64,000 bases of DNA from the NCBI GenBank assembly GCA_033961575.1, contig CM066733.1, positions 64,416,921 through 64,480,920 of the forward strand, read 5' to 3'. Source of the DNA: Aselliscus stoliczkanus. Lineage: Eukaryota; Chordata; Mammalia; Chiroptera; Hipposideridae. The notes below the pieces were generated by a model. The model searched no databases. It was given only the letters and a program-made list of their open reading frames with translations, and was not told where the DNA came from. The position numbers were made by a program, and so were the translations under genes. Within the stretch, counting starts at the first letter, position 1. Every line of letters starts with the position of its first letter. Shown in pieces: positions 24,641-34,824 of this stretch.

Positions 24641-24762
24641 GCAGGATTCAATAATTGAGAATGTCCCTTATTCACTGTGGGCCTCAGTGCCTGCACCTGT
24701 AAAATGAGGACTAAGCCCTCTTAGAATGGTGTTAGGGCTGCAGAAATACAAAGGGATGGGCC
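24640..24762 (+). mobile_element. MIR fragment
   Basis: gtgcctgcacctgtaaaatg, gaatggtgttagggctgcag follow the MIR core. Confidence 0.45.
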
Positions 24763-24894
24763 TCCATGTTGGTGCTCAGGGACCCTGGGACTTTGGCCAA
24801 TGATGAATGGTCCAGGGGTAGACAGTGTATCCTCCAAGCTGGGATAATCAGGTCCTTTCTAGCATTTGACATTTCACAACCAATTTAATGCATT

Positions 24895-26130
24895 CCCTCT
24901 CGCATTCATTCATTCAACAAATATTTATTGAGTATCTACTAACAGCACTGTTCTAGTCTCTGTTGAACAAGATGGACAAAAAATATTATCCTCTTAGAGC
25001 TTACATTCTTTTGGGAGCTAGAGACAACCAACAGACCAAATAAGAAAATATTAGATCCTATGCAATGGTGAACATGTAACCAATGGTGAAGTGATGAGGA
25101 GTTGACTAAGGGAGAAGCTACTTCAGGTTGGGTGGTGAGAACACCATCTCTGGGGAGGGGAGAAAAAGCAGCCAATCCGATGGAAAATCCAGGGAAGATT
25201 AATCCAGGCAGAAACAAAAGACGAGTGTGGCCTGAAGTATAATGAATAGGGCATGAGCAAAATAGAGATGAATTCAAATAGATCAAGTTACGTAGGGCAT
25301 GGCAGGCCATTGTGATGCATACGGATTTTATTCTAAGAGCTACAGGGAGCCTCTGGGAGATTTGGTGCATAGAGTAATATGGCCCAATTTGTGGTTTCAA
25401 AAGATCACCCTGGAACCGGCCTAGTGGTGCATTGGTTGAGAGCTGGTTTTGGGATGCCAGCAGCCCCGGTTCGGATCCCACATGTGAGAGCCAGTGACAC
25501 TGCCCTCTGCAGCTAACAACAGCTCCACCTGGAGCTGAGTTACGGGCCCCGGCGATGGTGTAGGCTGCAGCCCCTGCTGCAGTGGGCTGCCATAGGCTAC
25601 AGCGAGCGGCCGGCAGCCAGTGTGAGCTGCCAATAGCCGCGGTGAGTGACCATCCAGAGGCCGGGAACCGATCTGCCTCATCCGGGAAGAGCGCAATGAC
25701 GATACCAACATGGGCCAGTGAAGCAATGTCTTCCCTAACTACACTGAAGAACAAAAAGACAGCAACTTGTCTGTTCCCCTTCCCCGATTCCCCAACGCTG
25801 TTCCCCTCCCCCAATTCCCCAATAAAATCTTAAAAAAAAAAAAAAAAGATCACCCTGGTTGAGTGATCTAGAGGCTAGGGTAAAGACTGGATTCTATGAG
25901 AGCAAGTGTGGAAGGAAGGGAACTTGTTAGGAGATGACTTCAGTGTCCAGAAGAAAGGTGATGGGACTGAGGTGAAAGTGGAGAAGGTAAGGAGTATAGT
26001 TTGGAGGTGAAATCAATACAGCAAGTATGGGAAAGAAGACAGTTAAGAACGACGGCTACCTACGCTTTTGACCTGAGTGACCGGGTGGCTGATAGTACAA
26101 TTTCCTGAATTGTACTAAGATTGTGGGAGG
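24895..26130 (-). mobile_element. L2 3' half, reversed, split by a long SINE
   Basis: cattcattcaacaaatattt, gagcttacattcttttggga, agaagctacttcag, cattgtgatgcatacggatt, attctaagagctacagggag and, after the SINE, gatcaccctggttgagtgat. It is a long, well-ordered L2 3' part on the minus strand. Confidence 0.78.
25414..25843 (+). mobile_element. tRNA-derived SINE, long form, inside an L2
   Basis: It has the same architecture as the copy at 22832. A 15-bp duplication aaaagatcaccctgg (25399-25413, 25844-25858) flanks it. The interrupted L2 continues on both sides. Confidence 0.93.
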
Positions 26131-26584
26131 GGCAGGATTTTTTGTGCTGTTTTATTTTTTAAACCTCGAGCTCTGTATTGGCCAGGTTTGGTCAGGATGC
26201 TGTATTAGACACTGAGTGGTGTGTTGGGTCCTGGTACTGGGAAACGTTAGAGCTGAGTCATGTTAAGGATGATGTCTAAGAGAGGCTCTGCAAACCCTGC
26301 TGCCTTCGGGGTGGTCCTGATTCCTGCCACTCAGCGGTCTTGTTGTTTCACTTCTCCCGTGATTGCATAACATGTTCCTGCATCCTTTCAATACATCACC
26401 GTTTTTGCTTAAGCTAGCACTTCAAGCCTCTATTGTTTGCAACCCACAATGACCTTACCAAATCCTTGGTAACAGCAAGATCATTTCTCAGTTTCTTTCC
26501 TGCCTTACTACTTTATGAAATGAAGAAGGTAGTTTATAGCTAAGCATGATGTCAATTGAAACTTAGGGCATCGATGGGGGACAG

Positions 26585-26830
26585 TAGACACTAAGAATAA
26601 AGGCTACTACTGGCTACGACAGAGGCACTGTACTAAGACATACTTGATCTCATTTAATCCTTATGACAGCAACTCTGAACTGGTGCTGAGTATATCGTAT
26701 GTGAGAGAAAATTAAGGCTCGGGACTGATGTAACCTATCTACGGTCCCAGAGACAGTGAGTGTTACAGCTGGGTTTCCCAGGTCAAGTTAAAGCCCAAAG
26801 TGTGTCAGCAACCACTGCACCGCCCTGTTG
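26585..26830 (-). mobile_element. MIR, reversed
   Basis: gatctcatttaatccttatg, gagagaaaattaaggctcgg, agtgttacagctgggtttcc are reverse MIR. Confidence 0.65.
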
Positions 26831-26839
26831 GGAGGTTTT

Positions 26840-27364
26840 CCCTGCCATAGCTAGAGGTGATTCAGTGAGGGCCTGAAAGAACATTCATTGTCCCTCTGGT
26901 GGTGGCACCGGAGCTGCAGCAACCCATTGCTGGGCTCACTGCAGGGTTGGCCATTGCACAATCTGTGATAGTACAGCTCTCTATAAATAGAAGCGTAGAA
27001 TGCCGAGCACTATGCCCCCTTTAGCTCGAGGTGCCCCTCAGGGTCATCCAGCAGAGCAGAACGAACACAACATGCTGGCCTTGGGTGGGAAGGCAGTCAC
27101 TGGGATCTTGTGATTTTGGGAGGGCGCTAGACATCCTGAGCCATTTTATACATCGGGAAAACTGAAGCCTACATATGTTACTTTCCAGGATTACATGGCA
27201 AATTAATAAAGGCTTCAAATGTGAAGACCAGTCTTCTTGAGTGTTATGTTTTATTCAATAATTACCAGCCTTGTCACAGTGCTATCTCCTTTCCCACTTG
27301 ACAATGAGGTCTTGAAGCCTTTCCTGGAGGGAGGATAGCAGGGTAATCAACTTTTTATTCTCAA
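26840..27364. other. Unique intron sequence
   Basis: gtcctctggtgg-type text and a short MIR-like piece near 27120-27230 are seen; no gene. Confidence 0.4.
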
Positions 27365-27427
27365 CCTTGCCCCTTCTTAATTTATTTTCATTGAGGTATA
27401 TTATACAAATACAAAATGCACAATCTT

Positions 27428-27532
27428 TTTTTTTTTTTGAGGGCAGTGTCACTGGCCCCAACATGTCGGATCCAAACCGGGGCCACCGGCGTCCCAAGCC
27501 AGCTCTCAACTACCGCACCACTCGGCCGGCCC
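27428..27532 (-). mobile_element. tRNA-derived SINE, short form, inside a reversed L1M
   Basis: Poly(T) then gagggcagtgtcactggccc and ctcggccggccc. The 15-bp duplication aaaatgcacaatctt (27413-27427, 27533-27547) is perfect. Confidence 0.93.
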
Positions 27533-27801
27533 AAAATGCACAATCTTAAGCATACAGCTCAAAGTGAATTTTTACAGTATAGCCACCATCAATGTAACTA
27601 CTTCTCAGAGCCAGTATAAAATGTTTCCAGCACCTTAGAAGGCACTATCCTGCCCCTTTCCAGGCAATAAGCACCTTCCCCGCTCCCTAGGGTAACCTCT
27701 ATTCTGATGTGTATCAACACAGATGAGTTCAGTCTGTTCCTAAACTTTATGCAAATGGCATAATAAATATATACTTTTCAAATCTATCTTCTTTTATTCT
27801 A

Positions 27802-27883
27802 TTGGGTTGTTGGAAAAGTCAGGATGTATTTTTTTCTATGTTTTTCGTTGCAAAAATGTGTCATGACTTTTCTGACAACCCAA
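27802..27883. mobile_element. 82-bp palindromic mariner-type MITE
   Basis: It starts ttgggttgttggaaaagtca and ends with the near-complement tgacttttctgacaacccaa, flanked on both sides by the TA target. Size and layout match the MADE1 class of mariner-derived MITEs (about 80 bp), but the termini differ. It is inserted in a reversed L1M, so it is younger than that element. Confidence 0.85.
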
Positions 27884-29003
27884 TATATTTTAATTGTGAG
27901 ATTCACCCAGGTTGCACAGAGGAGATTATTCTTTTATATTGCTGTGTAGCATTCTGTTGTGTGAATATGTCTACAGTAGACTTTTTCATCCATTCTTCAG
28001 GTCAAAGACATTTTTCCCTTTAGGATTATTATGAATGAGACTGCTGGAAATATCCTTGTGCATGTTTTCTGGTGGATATATGCACTCCTTTCTCTAGAAG
28101 TATTACTTTTATACTGCTGTGTAGAATTCTGTTGTGTGAATATGTCTAGAGTAGAAGTACTAGATCATAGGTTAGACAAATTTAGTTCTGGAAGACACTA
28201 CAGACAGTTTTCTAAAGCATTTCTAACAGTGTGCCCTCCCATTGGCAATAAATGAGAGTTCTAGTTGTTCCACATTCTTGCCAATCCTTGGCATTCACTG
28301 GTTTTTTGCTTTTAAACCCTCTGTTCGCTGAGTAATGGTATCTCATTGTGGTTTTAATTTGCATCTCCCCAATAAACAATGGTTTTGGCCTTTTGGATAT
28401 CTTCTTTTTTGAAATGTCCGTTCACATATTTTGATGATTTTTTTAATTGGGTTGTTTGTCTTCCTATTACTGATTTTTGGGATTTCTTGATACGAGTATA
28501 TTCTGGAAATGAGTCCTTTGTCAGATGTATGTATAGTGAATATTTTCTCCCAGTCTATGGCTTGTCTTTGTATTCTCTGAGTAATATCTTTTAATGAATA
28601 CGGGTCCTTAATTTTTAAAAAATTCCAGTTTATCCCTCTTTTTTATTATGGTTATTATTTTTGTGCCTTGTTTAAGAAATCTTCACCTACCCCAAATCTT
28701 GCCTCTTTAAATTCAGGAAGCCCAGAAAGTTGAGTATTTGACAAGCTAGGAAAATTCTGACAATCAAGCTTTTCTTCAGGCAGAAGAGAGGACAGATGTT
28801 GAGAGGGAGGAAGGGAAGCACAGTGGTGACGAAGCAGGTGGAACCTTATGGGATGCCCTGGAGGTATGTAGAGGGAGGCAATAGTCAAGGACTTAAAGTC
28901 GGACTTGGTGGGGGGAACTGTTCTTGAGAGCAAATAACAGCAGCAACCATCAAACAAATCTGATCTACAGCAAGCCTTGTACTGATACCATCCCCATGCT
29001 TTT

Positions 29004-29115
29004 TTTTTTTTGCTTTTTTTTGAGGGCAATGTCACTGGCCCTCATATGTGGTATCTGAACCAGGGCCACTGGCTTCCTAAGCCAGCAATTAACCACCACG
29101 CCACTTGGTCAGCCC
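29004..29115 (-). mobile_element. tRNA-derived SINE, short form, diverged
   Basis: A reverse copy with several substitutions (cttggtcagccc in place of ctcggccggccc). Target duplications ccatccccatgctttt and ccatccccttgctttt differ by one base, so this is among the older copies. Confidence 0.9.
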
Positions 29116-29131
29116 CCATCCCCTTGCTTTT

Positions 29132-29940
29132 GATAAAGGCAATAGTCAAAGGCTCCTTGAGAAGTTGTTGCAATTTCATGACCAGGGTTAGACGAGGGTC
29201 CCAGCAGAGTGCTGCATAAATGGTAGGTGTGCAAACACCCTTATGCCTTTCTTAGAACCAGGAGGACGATAAATAAGTGATAAATAGCCACAAGTATCCA
29301 ATTTTGTGCTGGATACTTCTAGTGCATCGCTTCATCTTCTCTTGACCCCACCTGTCTCTTGTTCTAGCTACTGCTGCAGTAAGCAGCGTTGTGTGGGTTC
29401 TGATCAGTTTCATACAGTGTGCAACCTGACGGTCTTGCTTCACCTTGGTACCTGTCGCTTTCTATCCCAGGCTTCTCTACTGACACAGAGGCAGGCACCC
29501 CAACAACACACTTGGTATTCATGCATGCACAACCCCAAAGGGCAGAGGTGCTCACAAACTGTGGGGAGAAACTTGGACCCATGGTGGCTGGCAGCCAATG
29601 GCTAAATGCTTCCCCTTTTCTTTCCCTGGACAGAAGATTCTATAATATATCATATTTCATACAGCTTCTCAGGCTTTCTATGGAATCCAGCAACTAATCA
29701 CTATAGTAGGGTTCTGTTTCACTCCCCATTATCTTTGCACTGGCTCCCCTCCTTCGCTGTTTCACTCCACCTGACCCCCATCCCTGCACCTTGGCTCCCT
29801 CTTGCTGGTAAGATGCTTGAACTTAAGCTTTAAGTCTCAGGCTCTGCTTTCTGGGGAATCCAGGCTAAGCGGGCACTCACAAAGACATCCGCGTGATTGA
29901 GTTTTCTTTATTAGATTTCAAGCATGGATCAATTTTACAC
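29132..29940. other. Mostly unique; LTR-like end near 29690-29880
   Basis: gcttaagtctcaggctctgc-type text (29826-29860) and ggggaatccaggctaag resemble an old LTR end. The rest is unassigned. Confidence 0.35.
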
Positions 29941-29944
29941 TCTT

Positions 29945-30815
29945 ATAACTTCAAAGGAAGATGCAAACCTTTTATTGGGAAGGTATCATTATGAATTAAA
30001 TTCGACCAACCAGCTGCACAAGACAGCTACGTGGGAAATTTATTCAGGAATCAACGTGATTCTCTGCTGGTCACAGAGCTGAAAATATTTCTCCTTAGCC
30101 ATCTGTTGGAGAGAGGTCAAAACCAGAATCGAAATGTATGTTGGCTCATGAGCTAATCAAGGCATTGAACTTGGTTGAAAGAATTCATTGCATGAGAAAT
30201 GTAGATAGAAGCTGACTGCCCAGGCAATGTGAACTCGTCATTGGCTTCCACAACCAGGGGACAGTCGTGTTCTTCACTGGAGGCCTTTTCGGTCAGGATT
30301 GCCTATGGCTGGCACCACTCCTGGCGAGCTGAGATGCTCAGAACATGTCAAGAGGTGGTCAAGAGGGAGCTTCTATAGACACTGCCAGAGGCAGTAAGGA
30401 AAGTGTGCTGAGGATCGAGCCAGCATGAGACAGAAAGGGCACAAAAGGGAATGTGGTGAGAAGTAGGCAGCATGTCAATAGTAGCGTGACACCTGAGGGG
30501 GCTGTGTGGCTCCCAGATTGGCTTGGAGCCAAGTCTGAAGAGCCAAGTGATGAGGCTTGGCAACAAGCTCAACTGAAATCACCTTCTCCCTGGCTTGCTG
30601 GGTGTGTTTCTCCTTCAGGAATTCCAGCTCGGCAGTGACAGCGTATATTACTGAGTAGAGAATGCACACAGACACTTCTAGACCAGTGGTTATCCCCCTG
30701 ATGCCCTCAAGGTTCTTACAACCCCAGAGAACTACACTTTTTAAGTCTTCCAAATAAATGTACACGTTCCAGCGTGACCATCTTGAAATTGCACTGTGGG
30801 CAATTTCAAAGGCTA
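29945..30815 (-). pseudogene. Unidentified possible processed pseudogene (96-codon open frame plus 3' UTR-like tail)
   Basis: On the reverse strand 30475-30765 is open for 96 codons (MYIYLEDLKSVVLWGCKNLE ... QPPQVSRYY stop). Composition is protein-like: mixed hydrophobic and charged, with an amphipathic stretch (TAELEFLKEKHTQQAREKV) and no transposon text in any frame. The following 500 bases hold two AATAAA hexamers (30044-30039 and 29976-29971), as a 3' UTR would. I see no clear poly(A) or target duplication, and I do not recognise the protein. A chance ORF or an exon of an unrelated antisense transcript remains possible. Confidence 0.35.
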
Positions 30816-30989
30816 TGAGGCAACGTAGAAAAGAGCAGGGGAGGGCTAAAGAGAGATGAAGAGGAGGCGGCCCTGGCTACATTCACAGAGCATGGAAAGT
30901 TAGTTCTCTATTCACATAGCCTACCTGCATCTCATTGTATTTCAGTTACTCTCACATTTATCATACTCTCATTGATGGGACCATCTTCT

Positions 30990-31432
30990 TTTTTTTTTTT
31001 AAGATTTTATTGGGGAATTGGGGGAGGGGAACAGCGTTGGGGAATCAGGGAAGGGGAACAGACAAGTTGCTGTCTTTTTGTTCTTCAGTTTAGTTGCGGA
31101 GGATGTTGCTTCACTGTTGGTATCGTCATTGCGCTCTTCCCGGATGAGGCAGATCTGTCGCTGGCCTCTGGATGTCGCTCACCACGGCTATTGGCAGCTC
31201 ACGCTTGGCTGCAAGCCGCTCACGCTGGCTGTGGGCCACTCACTGTAGCCTATGGCAGCCCACTGCAGCAGGGGCTGCAGCCCACACCATCACCGGGGCT
31301 CACACAGCCCAGCTCCAGGTGGAGCTGTTGTTAGCTGTAGAGGGCAGTGTCACTGGCCCTCATGTGGGATCCGAACCGGGGCCGCTGGCATCCCAAAACC
31401 AGCGCTTAACCAATGCGCCACTCGGCCGGCCC
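30990..31432 (-). mobile_element. tRNA-derived SINE, long form
   Basis: Reverse copy: poly(T), aagattttattggggaattg, GC-rich body, then the tRNA head ending ctcggccggccc. A 13-bp duplication gggaccatcttct (30977-30989, 31433-31445) flanks it. Confidence 0.93.
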
Positions 31433-31544
31433 GGGACCATCTTCTCACTAGTGTGTACGCTCTATCTTGGAAATCTCAGGCTTCCACATAGTGCCTTGCT
31501 CCTTGTAGGAACTTATAAATCTTTCTGGAAGGCTTCCGAAGTCA

Positions 31545-31812
31545 TTGCTCCCATGCCACCTTCTCCCTCTTGAAAATTCTACCTCCTGTCCCTGTTCATA
31601 ACCCCCTCCTCTGGCTGGCTTTTACTTTTTCTCTTTAGCACGTATCGCTCCTAGCATACTATAGAAACTATTTATTCCTTATCATCTCTCCTCGCACTAG
31701 GAATGCTCTAAGGCATTCATTTCTTACTTTTCTTTTTTCTTTCCTGTGATGCTTCCCTATATCTAGAAGAGAGCCTGGCACGTACTGGACACTCAGCAAA
31801 TACTGATTGATC
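31545..31812 (+). mobile_element. L2 3' end
   Basis: ccatgccaccttctccctct, ttagcacgtatcgctcctag, agagagcctggcacgtactg and gacactcagcaaatactgat are L2 3' end segments in order. Confidence 0.6.
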
Positions 31813-31904
31813 CCCAAATGGCAATTTTGTTTCTTTAACTCACTCAGGGCTACTTTGAGCCTTGTCTTGTGGGTCCAAATCTCCATTTAGGAAAACAGTG
31901 TTTT

Positions 31905-32060
31905 TAATTCACTAACTATTTATTGAGCACCGACTCTATACCAGGCACTATGCTGGGTGCTGGGGAGATAGACACAAAGGAAAAGGTCTCTACCTTCGAA
32001 CACTTTAGGGTTAGTGAGGAGACATCTATAAGCATGGAATTCTATAATTCAATGCAGTGA
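31905..32060 (-). mobile_element. L2 3' end, reversed
   Basis: actatttattgagcaccgac, taccaggcactatgctgggt and gctggggagatagacacaaa are the reverse of the L2 terminus. Confidence 0.72.
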
Positions 32061-32314
32061 GTATAATGATAGACCAAAACATAGGGTGTTAGGGAAACAC
32101 AGAGGGGGACTAAGGGAGGGGCTTAAGGCCTCAAGGAGCAGCTCTGGCTCTGGCATAAATCAAGCCCTGATGAGATGAGGCTTCAAGGATGGGTGGATAT
32201 TAGCAAGAGATTATGTGTGGGGACAGGGTGAGGGGGGCAGGGGTCAGGGTGATATAGCTGAGGACAATAAACCCCAAAGCTCTATGTCTATGTTAAAAGG
32301 TGATGGAACTGCTT

Positions 32315-32608
32315 GATTGTTGTAGCATTCGTTAGCATACATTTGCTGGGCTCCTATTCTATGGTAAGCTGGGATGCACAAGTAAACAGAACACAAAACT
32401 ATTTGCCCTCTTGGAGCTCACATTCTCATGAGAGGAGACAGGTAATCAACAAAATAAATAAGTGAATTATGTACTATGCTATAAAATAAGTGCTATGAAC
32501 AAAAGCAGAACAAGGAAGGGGGATGAGGTGAACTGGGGAAATGCACTGCAATACTAAAGGTTCGAGTGTAGCCTCTTCTCTTTAGATCATCCCCTAATAC
32601 CTTCTATT
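32315..32608 (-). mobile_element. L2 3' end, reversed, next to the L1 insertion site
   Basis: gctgggctcctattctatgg, cttggagctcacattctcat, gacaggtaatcaacaaaata and taagtgctatgaacaaaagc follow the same order as the L2 copies above. The full-length L1 inserted just downstream. Confidence 0.72.
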
Positions 32609-33272
32609 AGAAATCTTCCACAGGCTCCGGTAAGATGGTGGAATAGAAGGACGCTCTCCGAACTGCCTCCCAGGATCACATCAAAATTACAAATAATTTA
32701 TGCAACATTTAACCTCGGGAGTCCCCTGAACATTAGATGAACAGAACCTCTAAACGAAGGACCTAAAGAGGAGGCCACGTCAAGTCTGGTAGGAGGGGCA
32801 CCAACGAGAGAGGGCGAGCTCCGTGAGGGACGCCCCAGCTGTGTGGGGAGGCTTCTCCGGTTGGGGGAGAGACCCTCCGGCCTCACACCGAGCTCACTAG
32901 CCCAGAGTTGCTTTGCCAGGAAGAGGAATTCCATGATAGTGGGCAGTAGAAATTAGTGAGGACTCTCTTTGCTCGACTCGGTGAGGCTGGGGGCAGCTGG
33001 AGAACCAGTGGGGCTGGCGCACGGGTTCGCTGGCCCGCGAGCACTCACCCGGTTCTTGTCGGAGGGAGTGGCTGCATGAGCCGGGCCCAGAAGCCTGTCG
33101 GGAGGGACTGAACTGAGCACCTTTGGTGCAGAAGCTGGAGGTTTGGGGATTGTTGTTCCATTGGTGCGGAGCTTGCACACGAGCGGTGTACAGGAGGCCG
33201 CCATTTTTTCAGGGTTGGGCCCACCCACGGAGGGTCAGAGCCGGGATCCCATTGGTCTGGTGTACTTGGCGC

Positions 33273-33277
<5 letters not shown>

Positions 33278-33318
<41 letters not shown>
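33278..33318 (+). repeat. (TG)n microsatellite inside the L1 5' UTR
   Basis: About 20 TG dinucleotides in a row, directly 5' of the 111-bp monomer array in the L1 leader. It is likely length-polymorphic. Confidence 0.95.
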
Positions 33319-33319
<1 letters not shown>

Positions 33320-33328
33320 CGCATGCGG

Positions 33329-33650
33329 CCTTGGATTCCCACCCTCCACCCTGCTTGTGTTGCGATGCCAGGGAAATGCCTGGCGGGTGCCCTCCGGCTA
33401 CATCAGGCTGCTCACTGAGACACAGGAGTGCACGAGCAGCCTTGGGTCCCCACCCTCTGCCCTGCTCGTGCTGCGTTTCCAAGGAAACGCCGGGTGGGTG
33501 CCCTCCGGCTCCATCAGGCTGCTCACTGAGACGCAGGAGTGCATAAGCCGCCTTGGATCCCCACCCTCCGCCCTGCTTCAGCTGCGTTGCCAGGGAAACG
33601 CAGGGTGGGTGTTCTCCAGCTGCATCACTCTGTTCACTGAGACTCAGTAG
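33329..33650 (+). repeat. L1 5' UTR tandem monomers, 111-bp period, about 2.9 units
   Basis: Units begin ccttggattcccaccc at 33329, ccttgggtccccaccc at 33440 and ccttggatccccaccc at 33551, exactly 111 bases apart. Each contains a ccagggaaacgc-type core and ends ctcactgagac.caggag. Tandem promoter monomers are well known in rodent L1 5' UTRs; here they lie between a (TG)n run and ORF1 and probably were part of the internal Pol II promoter. Confidence 0.85.
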
Positions 33651-33796
33651 CAGACAACCTGCAACAACCTGTGAAGATTTTTTTTTTTTGGGGGGGAGTG
33701 AGCACGATTCCAGAGCACATAGCAGCTAATTGTGGAAAGCTCACTGCAACCCTGAGAAAGTGGTCTGCAGATTAAAGAGGACAGAGAGCCCCCCCC

Positions 33797-33862
33797 CACC
33801 TCTTTCCTTTTTTTTTTTCTTTCTTTTTTTTTTCCTTTTTACTTTTTTTTTTCTCTTCTTTC
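33797..33862 (+). repeat. Pyrimidine (T/C) tract before L1 ORF1
   Basis: A 66-base run almost wholly of T and C at the end of the L1 5' UTR, just before the ORF1 start. It is low complexity and has no coding content. Confidence 0.85.
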
Positions 33863-33910
33863 TAGGTGATCTATCTAATACATCGAAGCATTCACAGAAC
33901 GACAGCCAGA

Positions 33911-34768
33911 ATGAAAAAACAAAGAAACATGTCCCAAGTAAAAGATGAGAAGAAAACTCTAGAAATGGAACTAAATGAAACAGAGGTATCCAAACTTTCA
34001 GAGACAGAGTTTAGAACACTGATGATAAGAATGTTTAAGGAACTTAGTGAGGACATAAAGCAAGATAGAGAAACCATAAAAAACAACCTGTTAGAACTAA
34101 AGAATACAATAACTGAAATGAAGAACACACTCGAAGGAATCACCAGTAGAGTAGATGAAGCAGAGGAGCGGATCAGTGAATTAGAAGACAAAATAGCAGA
34201 AATCACCCAGCTGGAACAACAAAAAGAAAAAAGAATGAAAATAGTTTAAGAGACCTCTGGGACAACATGAAACACAGCAATCTTCGCGTCATAGGAATAC
34301 CAGAAGGAGAAGAGAAGAAGCAAGGGATTGAGAATGTATTTAAAGAAATAATGACTGAAAACTTCCCTACCATGGTGAAGGAAATCGACATACAAGCCCA
34401 GGACGTACAGAGAGTTCCTAACAGGCTGAATCCAAACAGGCCCACACCAATACACATCATAGTAAAAATGGCAAAGGTTACAGAGACAGAATCCTAAAAG
34501 CAGCAAGAGAAAGACAGCAGGTTACATATAAAGGAACTCCTATAAGATGAACAGCTGACTTTTCTTCAGAAACTCTGCAGGCCAGAAGGGAATGGCAAGA
34601 GATATTCAAAGTGACACAAAATAAAGGTCTACACCAAGATTGCTCTACCCAGCACGGCTATCACTTAAAATTGAAGGAGAGATAAAGAGCTTCTCAGAAA
34701 AGAATAAGCTTAAGGAGTTCATTACCACCAAGCCAGCATTGCAGGAAATGTTAAAAGGGCTTTTTTAA
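33911..34768 (+). pseudogene. L1 ORF1 (RNA-binding chaperone), frameshifted remnant
   Basis: ORF1 protein coats L1 RNA as a trimeric coiled-coil chaperone. Seen: the frame opens at MKKQRNMSQ (33911); a coiled coil follows (repeated E/K/L heptads, for example VDEAEERISELEDKIAEI). The frame breaks at 34247-34249 after a slip in the A-rich stretch near 34225-34235. The RRM-like part is then readable in another frame (MKHSNLRVIGIPEGEEKKQG, 34267-34497). The basic C-terminal domain (YKGTPIR, ETLQARREW) lies in further frames with an in-frame TGA and another shift near 34680. The remnant ends with TAA at 34766-34768. Several independent lesions mean no functional product. Confidence 0.9.
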
Positions 34769-34824
34769 ACAGAAGAAAGGGGAAAACAAGCTAACCCAGG
34801 AAGACAAGAAATACAAATAACAAA

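Larger units (their letters stand above)
27365..28690 (-). mobile_element. Old L1M (L1ME-like) 3' part, reversed
   Basis: ttttcattgaggtatattat, tccaggcaataagcacc, tgagactgctggaaatatcc, tattctctgagtaatatctt and attgggttgtttgtcttcct are the reverse of a well-known L1M 3' end. It carries a short SINE and a MITE. A 55-bp piece around 27926-27976 recurs at 28105-28160. Confidence 0.82.

Noticed and set aside
24939..25814. 291-codon open frame on the minus strand
   Set aside because: It runs through the antisense of a long SINE into reversed L2 sequence across the insertion boundary; its frame is an accident of two stop-poor repeats.
33123..33650. 175-codon ORF in the L1 5' UTR
   Set aside because: It reads through the (TG)n run and the 111-bp monomers; the repeated peptide reflects the DNA repeat and no L1 protein is known there in this form.
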